Below, in pieces: positions 12,901 through 21,429 of a DNA stretch of 64,000 nucleotides (position 1 is the stretch's first letter; each line of letters begins with the position of its first letter). The position numbers and the translations under genes were made by a program. A model generated the notes under the pieces. It did no database searches, was not told where the DNA came from, and saw only the letters and a program-made list of their open reading frames with translations. The DNA is taken from NCBI RefSeq assembly GCF_051014685.1, contig NW_027478924.1, positions 303,532 to 367,531 on the forward strand, written 5' to 3'. The stretch comes from Ptiloglossa arizonensis. Its lineage: Eukaryota; Arthropoda; Insecta; Hymenoptera; Colletidae.

Positions 12901-14009
12901 AGATGCAATAGGAATTTTTGGGTTAGGTCAATCCGTTCGCGAGATATGGGAGTTTGTAGCTAAGAAATGGTTGAGAAGGCAAAAAATTTTTCGCAATGCT
13001 GCTGCTCCAAACGCTTAACCAGAATGGCCTAGGGAAAAAATACGCATAGCGTTATAATCGGGCGAGTTTCTACTTTCAGATGCAACAGGAATTTTTGGGT
13101 TAGGTCAATCCGTTCGCGAGATATGGGAGTTTGAAGCTAAGAAATGGTTGAGAAGACAACAAATTTTTCGCACTTCTGCTGCTCCAAACGCTTAACCAGA
13201 ATGGCCTAGGGAAAAAATACACATACCGTTGTAATCGGGCGAGTTTCTACCTTCAGATGCAATAGGAATTTTTGGGTTAGGTCAATCCGTTCGCGAGATA
13301 TGGGAGTTTGAAGCCAAGAAATGGTAGAGAAGGCAAAAAATTTTTCACAATTCTGCTGCTCCAAACGCTTAACCAGAATGGCCTAGGGAAAAAATACAAA
13401 AACCGTTGTAATCGGGCGAGTTTCTACTTTCAGATGCAATAGGAATTTTTGGGTTAGGTCAATCCGTTCGCGAGATATGGGAGTTTGAAGCCAAGAAATG
13501 GTAGAGAAGGCTAAAAATTTTTCACAATTCTGCTGCTCCAAACGCTTAACCAGAATGGCCTAGGGAAAAAATACACATACCGTTGCAATCGGGCGAGTTT
13601 CTACTTTCAGATGCAATAGGAATTTTTGGGTTAGGTCAATCCGTTCGCGAGATATGGGAGTTTGAAGACAAGAAATGGTTGAGAAGGCAAAAAATTTTTC
13701 GCAATTCTGCTGCTCCAAACGCTTAACCAGAATGGCCTAGGGAAAAAATACGAATACCGTTGTAATCGGGCGAGTTTCTACTTTCAGATGCAATAGGAAT
13801 TTTTGGGTTAGGTCAATCCGTTCGCGAGATATGGGAGTTTGAAGCCAAGAAATGGTTGAGAAGGCAAGAAATTTTTCGCAATTCTGCTGCTCCAAACGCT
13901 TAACCAGAATGGCCTAGGGAAAAAATACAAATACAGTTGTAATCGGGCGAGTTTCTACTTTCAGATGCAATACGAATTTTTGGGTTAGGTCAATCCGTTC
14001 GCGAGATAT

Positions 14010-15918
14010 GGGAGTTTGAAGCCAAGAAATGGTTGAGAAGGCAAAAAATTTTTCGCAATTCTGCTGCTCCAAACGCTTAACCAGAATGGCCTAGGGAAAA
14101 AATACACATACCGTTGTAATCGGGCGAGTTTCTACTTTCAGATGCAATAGGAATTTTTGGGTTAGGTCAATCCCTTCGCGAGATATGGGACTTTGAAGCC
14201 AAGAAATGGTTGAGAAGGCAAGAAATTTTTCGCAATTCTGCTGCTCCAAACGCTTAACCAGAATGGCCTAGGGAAAAAATACAAATACAGTTGTAATCGG
14301 GCGAGTTTCTACTTTCAGATGCAATACGAATTTTTGGGTTAGGTCAATCCGTTCGCGAGATATGGGAGTTTGAAGACAAGAAATGGTTGAGAAGGCAAAA
14401 AATTTTTCGCAATTCTGCTGCTCCAAACGCTTAACCAGAATGGCCTAGGGAAAAAATACAAATACCGTTGTAATCGGGCGAGTTTCTACTTTCAGTTGCA
14501 ATACGAATTTTAGGGTTAGGTCAATCCGTTCGCGAGATATGGGACTTTGAAGCCAAGAAATGGTTGAGAAGGCAAAAAATTTTTCACAATTCTGCTGCTC
14601 CAAACGTTTAACCAGAATGGCCTAGGGAAAAAATACACATACCGTTGTAATCGGGCGAGTTTCTACTTTCAGATGCAATAGGAATTTTTGGGTTAGGTCA
14701 ATCCGTTCGCGAGATATGGGAGTTTGAAGCTAAGAAATGGTTGAGAAGACAACAAATTTTTCGCACTTCTGCTGCTCCAAACGCTTAACCAGAATGGCCT
14801 AGGGAAAAAATACGCATACCGTTATAATCGGGCGAGTTTCTACTTTCAGATGCAATAGGAATTTTTGGGGTAGGTCAATCCGTTCGCGAGATATAGGAGT
14901 TTGAAGCCAAGAAATGGTTGAGAAGGCAAAAAATTTTTCGCAATTCTGCTGCTCCAAACGCTTAACCAGAATGGCCTAGGGAAAAAATACACATACCGTT
15001 GTAATCGGGCGAGTTTCTACTTTCAGATGCAATAGGAATTTTTGGGTTAGGTCAATCCCTTCGCGAGATATGGGACTTTGAAGCCAAGAAATGGTTGAGA
15101 AGGCAAGAAATTTTTCGCAATTCTGCTGCTCCAAACGCTTAACCAGAATGGCCTAGGGAAAAAATACAAATACAGTTGTAATCGGGCGAGTTTCTACTTT
15201 CAGATGCAATACGAATTTTTGGGTTAGGTCAATCCGTTCGCGAGATATGGGAGTTTGAAGACAAGAAATGGTTGAGAAGGCAAAAAATTTTTCGCAATTC
15301 TGCTGCTCCAAACGCTTAACCAGAATGGCCTAGGGAAAAAATACAAATACCGTTGTAATCGGGCGAGTTTCTACTTTCAGTTGCAATACGAATTTTAGGG
15401 TTAGGTCAATCCGTTCGCGAGATATGGGACTTTGAAGCCAAGAAATGGTTGAGAAGGCAAAAAATTTTTCACAATTCTGCTGCTCCAAACGTTTAACCAG
15501 AATGGCCTAGGGAAAAAATACACATACCGTTGTAATCGGGCGAGTTTCTACTTTCAGATGCAATAGGAATTTTTGGGTTAGGTCAATCCGTTCGCGAGAT
15601 ATGGGAGTTTGAAGCTAAGAAATGGTTGAGAAGACAACAAATTTTTCGCACTTCTGCTGCTCCAAACGCTTAACCAGAATGGCCTAGGGAAAAAATACGC
15701 ATACCGTTATAATCGGGCGAGTTTCTACTTTCAGATGCAATAGGAATTTTTGGGGTAGGTCAATCCGTTCGCGAGATATAGGAGTTTGAAGCCAAGAAAT
15801 GGTTGAGAAGGCAAAAAATTTTTCGCAATTCTGCTGCTCCAAACGCTTAACCAGAATGGCCTAGGGAAAAAATACACATACCGTTGTAATCGGGCGAGTT
15901 TCTACTTTCAGATGCAAC
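14010..15918. repeat. Tandem duplication of a 5-monomer block (885 bp)
   Basis: Markers recur at 885-bp spacing: tcaatcccttcg near 14170 and 15055, aattttaggg near 14506 and 15391, aaacgtttaacc near 14603 and 15488, and the rare gagatatagg near 14889 and 15774. Identity ends at 15919 (caatagg against caacagg), one monomer before the retroposon. Confidence 0.88.
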
Positions 15919-16025
15919 AGGAATTTTTGGGTTAGGTCAATCCGTTCGCGAGATATGGGAGTTTGAAGCTAAGAAATGGTTGAGAAGGCAAAAAATTTTG
16001 CCCAATTCTGCTGCTCCAAACGCTT

Positions 16026-16038
16026 AACCAGAATGGCC
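16026..16038. repeat. Target-site duplication, left copy
   Basis: The 13 bases aaccagaatggcc directly before the T run are repeated directly after the insert at 16678-16690. A 14th base (T) is ambiguous with the T run. The preceding bases differ (T at 16025, C at 16677), so the duplication is bounded. Confidence 0.93.
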
Positions 16039-16059
16039 TTTTTTTTTTTTTTTTTTTTT
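16039..16059 (-). other. Poly(A) tail of the retroposon (21 T on + strand)
   Basis: An uninterrupted run of 21 T lies between the left target-site copy and the G+C-rich body. One T may belong to the target site. A long, uninterrupted tail suggests a fairly recent insertion, since such tails usually degrade. Confidence 0.93.
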
Positions 16060-16200
16060 GTTAACGTGGGGGAAATCTTCGAAAGACCCCCCCGCCGCCT
16101 GGGGAGGGGCGGGGGGAGTGTGGGATTCCCCGCGCCCGGAAGGAAACCCATCGAGCGCGGGACCTACCCACTAAAACCCACCACGGTGGCCATCCTCGCA
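16060..16200 (-). other. 3' module of the retroposon, possible LINE-like tail
   Basis: Read on the minus strand, this ends in ctttcgaagatttccccc then cacgttaac and the tail. It also contains ggtgggttttagtgggtag and ggggaatcccacac. The general look (a ggttttagtggg stretch, then short G/C runs, then A tail) reminds me of 3' ends of some arthropod non-LTR elements of the R1-related group. This is memory-based resemblance, not an alignment. A 7-bp stem pairs 16129-16135 with 16155-16161 (cccgcgc/gcgcggg). Confidence 0.35.
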
Positions 16201-16207
16201 CTATGCA

Positions 16208-16254
16208 GGGGGAGCACCTGGGACCGAAGACATCATAACATCAGGTGCTCCCCC
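16208..16254. other. Stem-loop 1 in retroposon, 13-bp perfect stem
   Basis: Arms gggggagcacctg (16208-16220) and caggtgctccccc (16242-16254) are perfect reverse complements with a 21-base loop. The stem can extend by gca/tgc past a single bulged G at 16255. Confidence 0.9.
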
Positions 16255-16287
16255 GTGCAGGGCTCTCGCGCCCGTGTCCTCCCGTTC

Positions 16288-16324
16288 CAGGGAAGGGAGG
16301 GGGTACTTCACCCTCCCTTCCCTG
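16288..16324. other. Stem-loop 2 in retroposon, 14-bp perfect stem
   Basis: Arms 16288-16301 (cagggaagggaggg) and 16311-16324 (ccctcccttccctg) pair without mismatch around a 9-base loop. It is the longest perfect stem in the insert. Confidence 0.92.
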
Positions 16325-16349
16325 TTTTCTCCTCGGCGCTCTGGCGCCC

Positions 16350-16382
16350 GACGTCGGAGCAGGGCCACACTGCTCCGACGTC
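16350..16382. other. Stem-loop 3 in retroposon, 13-bp perfect stem
   Basis: Arms gacgtcggagcag (16350-16362) and ctgctccgacgtc (16370-16382) with a 7-base loop. A small 5-bp hairpin (ggcgc/gcgcc, 16335-16348) lies just before it. Confidence 0.92.
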
Positions 16383-16393
16383 CCACTCCCGGG

Positions 16394-16429
16394 GGCCGCC
16401 CGAGGGCGGCCGCGAGTCCCACACTCGCG
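16394..16429. other. Adjoining stem-loops 4 and 5 in retroposon
   Basis: ggccgccc (16394-16401) pairs with gggcggcc (16404-16411) across a 2-base gap, so in RNA the closing pairs must open. Directly following, cgcgagt (16411-16417) pairs with actcgcg (16423-16429) across a 5-base loop. The two share the base at 16411. Confidence 0.8.
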
Positions 16430-16448
16430 ACCGCCCACGGCCCCCATA

Positions 16449-16492
16449 GCCGCGCCGGAGGCACGGCCCTGGGACCGTGCCGTCGGCGCGGC
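16449..16492. other. Stem-loop 6 in retroposon, two-part stem
   Basis: Outer arms gccgcgcc (16449-16456) and ggcgcggc (16485-16492) are perfect. Inside, gcacggccc and gggaccgtgc pair with one extra base. The bases cctgggaccg at 16468-16477 also occur at 16217-16226 in stem-loop 1. Confidence 0.8.
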
Positions 16493-16509
16493 CGCACCCC
16501 GGCTCGTAC

Positions 16510-16548
16510 GCTCCCGAGGGCGGCTCTGGCCTCTCCGCCCTCGAGAGC
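16510..16548. other. Stem-loop 7 in retroposon
   Basis: Arms cgagggcgg (16515-16523) and ccgccctcg (16535-16543) are perfect with an 11-base loop. Past one mismatch (C16514/A16544) the stem continues with gctc (16510-16513) and gagc (16545-16548). Confidence 0.85.
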
Positions 16549-16583
16549 GTCGCCGTCCCTTACTCTACCCACCCCTCAGACGA

Positions 16584-16668
16584 CGGGCGGTGGCACGAGC
16601 CTCAAGGGCTACGCACCCCCGCCCGCCGCTCTCAGGGTGGCCTCCCCGGCCCTTCCGGAGGCCCACCC
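16584..16668. other. Stem-loops 8 and 9 at the 5' end of the retroposon
   Basis: cgggcgg (16584-16590) pairs with ccgcccg (16619-16625) around an inner agcc/ggct hairpin. Then gggtggcctcc (16635-16645) pairs with ggaggcccaccc (16657-16668) with a one-base bulge. The second lies within ten bases of the right target-site copy, so it would be at the 5' end of the minus-strand RNA. Confidence 0.75.
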
Positions 16669-16677
16669 GCCCCCGGC

Positions 16678-16690
16678 AACCAGAATGGCC
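16678..16690. repeat. Target-site duplication, right copy
   Basis: aaccagaatggcc again, after which the satellite resumes with tagggaaaa. The implied first nick is on the + strand between ggcc and tagg, inside the ggcctagg palindromic stretch present in most monomers. Confidence 0.93.
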
Positions 16691-19600
16691 TAGGGAAAAA
16701 ATACAAAAACCATTGTAATCGGGCGAGTTTCTACTTTCAGATGCAATAGGAATTTTTGGGTTAGGTCAATCCGTTCGCGAGATATGGGAGTTTGAAGCCA
16801 AGAAATGGTAGAGAAGGCAAAAAATTTTTCACAATTCTGCTGCTCCAAACGCTTAACCAGAATGGCCTAGGGAAAAAATACACATACCGTTGTAATCGGG
16901 CGAGTTTCTACTTTCAGATGCAATAGGAATTTTTGGGTTAGGTCAATCCGTTCGCGAGATATGGGAGTTTGAAGACAAGAAATGGTTGAGAAGGCAAAAA
17001 ATTTTTCGCAATTCTGCTGCTCCAAACGCTTAACCAGAATGGCCTAGGGAAAAAATACGAATACCGTTGTAATCGGGCGAGTTTCTACTTTCAGATGCAA
17101 TAGGAATTTTTGGGTTGGGTCAATCCGTTCGCGATATATGGGAGTTTGAAGACAAGAAATTGTTGAGAAGGCAAAAAATTTTTCGCAATTCTGCTGCTCC
17201 AAACGCTTAACCAGAATGGCCTAGGGAAAAAATACACATACCGTTGTAATCGGGCGAGTTTCTACTTTCAGATGCAATAGGAATTTTTGGGTTAGGTCAA
17301 TCCGTTCGCGAGATATGGGAGTTTGAAGCCAAAAGGGTAGAGAAGGCAAAAAATATTTCACAATTCTGCTGCTCCAAACGCTTAACCAGAATGGCCTAGG
17401 GAAAAAATACAAAAACCGTTGTAATCGGGCGAGTTTTTACTTTCAGATGCAATACGAATTTTTGGGTTAGGTCAATCCGTTCGCGAGATATGGGACTTTG
17501 AAGCCAAGAAATGGTTGAGAAGGCAAAAAATTTTTCGCAATTCTGCTGCTCCAAACGCTTAACCAGAATGGCCTAGGGAAAAAATACACATACCGTTGTA
17601 ATCGGGCGAGTTTCTACTTTCAGATGCAATAGGAATTTTTGGGTTAGGTCAATCCGTTCGCGAGATATGGGAGTTTCAAGCTAAGAAATGGTTGAGAAGA
17701 CAACAAATTTTTCGCACTTCTGCTGCTCCAAACGCTTAACCAGAATGGCCTAGGGAAAAAATACGCATACCGTTATAATCGGGCGAGTTTCAGATGCAAT
17801 AGGAATTTTTGGGTTAGGTCAATCCGTTCGCGAGATATGGGAGTTTGAAGCCAAGAAATGGTTGAGAAGGCAAAAAATTTCTCGCAATTCTGCTGCTCCA
17901 AACGCTTAACCAGAATGGCCTAGGGAAAAAATACACATACCGTTGTAATCGGGCGAGTTTCTACCTTCAGATGCAATAGGAATTTTTGGGTTAGGTCAAT
18001 CCGTTCGCGAGATATGGGAGTTTGAAGCCAAGAAATGGTAGAGAAGGCAGAAAATTTCTCACAATTCTTCTGCTCCAAACGCTTAACCAGAATGGCCTAG
18101 GGAAAAAATACACATACCGTTGTAATCGGGCGAGTTTCTACTTTCAGTAGCAATAGGAATTTTTGGGTTAGGTCAATCCCTTCGCGAGATATGGGACTTT
18201 GAAGCCAAGAAATGGTTGAGAAGGCAAGAAATTTTTCGCAATTCTGCTGCTCCAAACGCTTAACCAGAATGGCCTAGGGAAAAAATACATATACAGTTGT
18301 AATCGGGCGAGTTTCTACTTTCAGATGCAATACGAATTTTTGGGTTAGGTCAATCCGTTCGCGAGATATGGGAGTTTGAAGACAAGAAATGGTTGAGAAG
18401 GCAAAAAATTTTTCGCAATTCTGCTGCTCCAAACGCTTAACCAGAATGGCCTAGGGAAAAAATACAAATACCGTTGTAATCGGGCGAGTTTCTACTTTCA
18501 GTTGCAATACGAATTTTTGGGTTAGGTCAATCCGTTCGCGAGATATGGGACTTTGAAGCCAAGAAATGGTTGAGAAGGCAAAAAATTTTTCGCAATTCTG
18601 CTGCTCCAAACGCTTAACCAGAATGGCCTAGCGAAAAAATACACATACCGTTATAATCGGGCGAGTTTCTACTTTCAGATGCAACAGGAATTTTTGGGTT
18701 AGGTCAATCCGTTCGCGAGATATGGGAGTTTGAAGCTAAGAAATGGTTGAGAAGACAACAAATTTTTCGCACTTCTGCTGCTCCAAACGCTTAACCAGAA
18801 TGGCCTAGGGAAAAAATACACATACCGTTGTAATCGGGCGAGTTTCTACCTTCAGATGCAATAGGAATTTTTGGGTTAGGTCAATCCGTTCGCGAGATAT
18901 GGGAGTTTGAAGCCAAGAAATGGTAGAGAAGGCAAAAAATTGTTCACAATTCTGCTGCTCCAAACGCTTAACCAGAATGGCCTAGGGAAAAAATACAAAA
19001 ACCGTTGTAATCGGGCGAGTTTCTACTTTCAGATGCAATAGGAATTTTTGGGTTAGGTCAATCCGTTCGCGAGATATGGGAGTTTGAAGCCAAGAAATGG
19101 TAGAGAAGGCAAAAAATTTTTCACAATTCTGCTGCTCCAAACGCTTAACCAGAATGGCCTAGGGAAAAAATACACATACCGTTGTAATCGGGCGAGTTTC
19201 TACTTTCAGATGCAATAGGAATTTTTGGGTTAGGTCAATCCGTTCGCGAGATATGGGAGTTTGAAGACAAGAAATGGTTGAGAAGGCAAAAAATTTTTCG
19301 CAATTCTGCTGCTCCAAACGCTTAACCAGAATGGCCTAGGGAAAAAATACGAATACCGTTGTAATCGGGCGAGTTTCTACTTTCAGATGCAATAGGAATT
19401 TTTGGGTTAGGTCAATCCGTTCGCGAGATATGGGAGTTTGAAGACAAGAAATTGTTGAGAAGGCAAAAAATTTTTCGCAATTCTGCTGCTCCAAACGCTT
19501 AACCAGAATGGCCTGGGGAAAAAATACACATACCGTTGTAAACGGGCGAGTTTCTACCTTCAGATGCAATAGGAATTTTTGGGTTAGGTCAATCCGTTCG

Positions 19601-20767
19601 CGAGATATGGGAGTTTGAAGCCAAAAAATGGTAGAGAAGGCAAAAAATATTTCACAATTCTGCTGCTCCAAACGCTTAACCAGAATGGCCTAGGGAAAAA
19701 ATACAAAAACCGTTGTAATCGGGCGAGTTTTTACTTTCAGATGCAATACGAATTTTTGGGTTAGGTCAATCCGTTCGCGAGATATGGGACTTTGAAGCCA
19801 AGAAATGGTTGAGAAGGCAAAAAATTTTTCGCAATTCTGCTGCTCCAAACGCTTAACCAGAATGGCCTAGGGAGAAAATACACATACCGTTGTAATCGGG
19901 CGAGTTTCTACTTTCAGATGCAATAGGAATTTTTGGGTTAGGTCAATCCGTTCGCGAGATATGGGAGTTTGAAGCTAAGAAATGGTTGAGAAGACAACAA
20001 ATTTTTCGCACTTCTGCTGCTCCAAACGCTTAACCAGAATGGCCTAGGGAAAAAATACGCATACCGTTATAATCGGGCGAGTTTCTACTTTCAGATGCAA
20101 TAGGAATTTTTGGGTTAGGTCAATCCGTTCGCGAGATATGGGAGTTTGAAGCCAAGAAATGGTTGAGAAGGCAAAAAATTTTTCGCAATTCTGCTGCTCC
20201 AAACGCTTAACCAGAATGGCCTAGGGAAAAAATACACATACCGTTGTAATCGGGCGAGTTTCTACCTTCAGATGCAATAGGAATTTTTGGGTTAGGTCAA
20301 TCCGTTCGCGAGATATGGGAGTTTGAAGCCAAGAAATGGTAGAGAAGGCAAAAAATTTCTCACAATTCTGCTGCTCCAAACGCTTAACCAGAATGGCCTA
20401 GGGAAAAAATACACATACCGTTGTAATCGGGCGAGTTTCTACTTTCAGATGCAATAGGAATTTTTGGGTTAGGTCAATCCCTTCGCGAGATATGGGACTT
20501 TGAAGCCAAGAAATGGTTGAAAAGGCAAGAAATTTTTCGCAATTCTGCTGCTCCAAACGCTTAACCAGAATGGCCTAGGGAAAAAATACAAATACAGTTG
20601 TAATCGGGCGAGTTTCTACTTTCAGATGCAATACGAATTTTTGGGTTAGGTCAATCCGTTCGCGAGATATGGGAGTTTGAAGACAAGAAATGGTTGAGAA
20701 GGCAAAAAATTTTTCGCAATTCTGCTGCTCCAAACGCTTAACCAGAATGGCCTAGGGAAAAAATACA
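16691..20767. repeat. Long duplicated block, copy 2
   Basis: Copy of 8791-12690, carrying the same 175- and 170-bp monomers (17282 and 17634) and the same cctagcg change (18632). It differs by one extra monomer at 17804-17980 and scattered substitutions such as ccattg for ccgttg near 16712 and agtagc for agatgc near 18147. Its left limit falls in the same interrupted monomer as the retroposon; its right limit is at 20767/20768. Confidence 0.88.
17804..17980. repeat. Extra monomer in block copy 2
   Basis: A full 177-bp monomer of the aagccaagaaatggttgag type with atttctcgcaattc. It has no counterpart after 9903 in copy 1, so one whole repeat was gained here or lost there after the long block was duplicated. 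Confidence 0.85.
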
Positions 20768-21429
20768 CATACCGTTGTAATCGGGCGAGTTTCTGCTTTC
20801 AGATGCAATAGGAATTTTTGGGTTAGGTCAATCCGTTCGCGAGATATGGGACTTTGAAGCCAAGAAATGGTTGAGAAGGCAAAAAATGTTTCGCTCTTCT
20901 GCTGCTCCAAACGCTTAACCAGAATGGCCTAGGGAAAAAATACACATACCGTTGTAATCGGGCGAGTTTCTGCTTTCAGATGCAACAGGAATTTTTGGGT
21001 TACGTCAATCCGTTCGCGAGATTTGGGAGTTTGAAGACAAGAAATGGTTGAGAAGGCAAAAAATTTTTCGCACTTCTGCTGCTCCAAACGCTTAACCAGA
21101 ATGGCCTAGGGAAAAAATACACATACCTTTATAATCGGGCGAGTTTCTACTTTCAGATGCAATAGGAATTTTTGGGTTAGGTCAATCCGTTCGCGAGATA
21201 TGGGAGTTTGTAGCTAAGAAATGGTTGAGAAGGCAAAAAATTTTTCGCAATGCTGCTGCTCCAAACGCTTAACCAGAATGGCCTAGGGAAAAAATACGCA
21301 TAGCGTTATAATCGGGCGAGTTTCTACTTTCAGATGCAACAGGAATTTTTGGGTTAGGTCAATCCGTTCGCGAGATATGGGAGTTTGAAGCTAAGAAATG
21401 GTTGAGAAGGCAAAAAATTTTGCCCAATT

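Larger units (their letters stand above)
1..16038. repeat. 177-bp satellite array, left part
   Basis: Uninterrupted head-to-tail copies of a 177-bp monomer, with starts at 1, 178, 355 and so on, up to the copy starting at 15922, which is interrupted after its base 117. Copies differ by only a few substitutions. Diagnostic variable sites are ggaGtttg/ggaCtttg; the dinucleotides after it (aagcc, aagct, aagac, tagct); ggttgagaaggc/ggtagagaaggc/ggttgagaagac; ttcgcaattc/ttcacaattc/tgcccaattc/ttcgcacttc/ttcgcaatgc; the acacatacc/acaaattcc/acgaatacc/acaaaaacc/acgcatagc/acaaatacag region; and ctacttt/ctacctt/ctgcttt/ctacatt. Only two length changes occur here, -2 at about 9433 and -7 at about 9890. 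No gene is visible; open frames are by-products of the repeat. Confidence 0.98.
16039..16677 (-). mobile_element. Hairpin-rich non-LTR-type retroposon insertion, 639 bp
   Basis: This is the only non-satellite sequence in the window. It interrupts a monomer after its base 117, is flanked by 13-bp direct repeats, and begins with 21 T, so it was copied from a polyadenylated RNA lying on the minus strand by target-primed reverse transcription. The body is strongly G+C-rich against a 42% satellite, and contains at least nine stem-loops with arms of 7-14 bp. I find no convincing reverse transcriptase, endonuclease or zinc-knuckle coding region, and no convincing Pol III A/B boxes. It could be a 5'-truncated LINE, a non-autonomous SINE-like partner whose minus-strand end (16060-16200) was borrowed from a LINE, or a retroposed structured RNA. 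I do not recognise the family with certainty. Confidence 0.85.

Noticed and set aside
16060..16677. tRNA- or 5S-derived SINE head with Pol III A and B boxes
   Set aside because: On the minus strand the nearest candidates (a tttcgaaga stretch near 16080) do not fit the B box, and no A box is correctly spaced.
16060..16677. Hammerhead or HDV-like self-cleaving ribozyme in the insert
   Set aside because: A ctgatgt stretch in the minus-strand loop of stem-loop 1 lacks the rest of the hammerhead core. I could not fit the HDV double-pseudoknot to the 5' end by eye.
16060..16677. Bacterial or contaminant DNA joined to the satellite
   Set aside because: The high G+C and hairpins could suggest this, but the perfect target-site duplication, the tail and the preserved monomer phase on both sides fit retroposition.
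15976..16718. Overlapping open frames on both strands across the retroposon (for example 16201-16572 minus, 16245-16718 plus)
   Set aside because: Several frames are open at once because the insert is G+C-rich and stop-poor. The products are rich in R, P, G and A with no recognisable motif, and some run from satellite into the insert.
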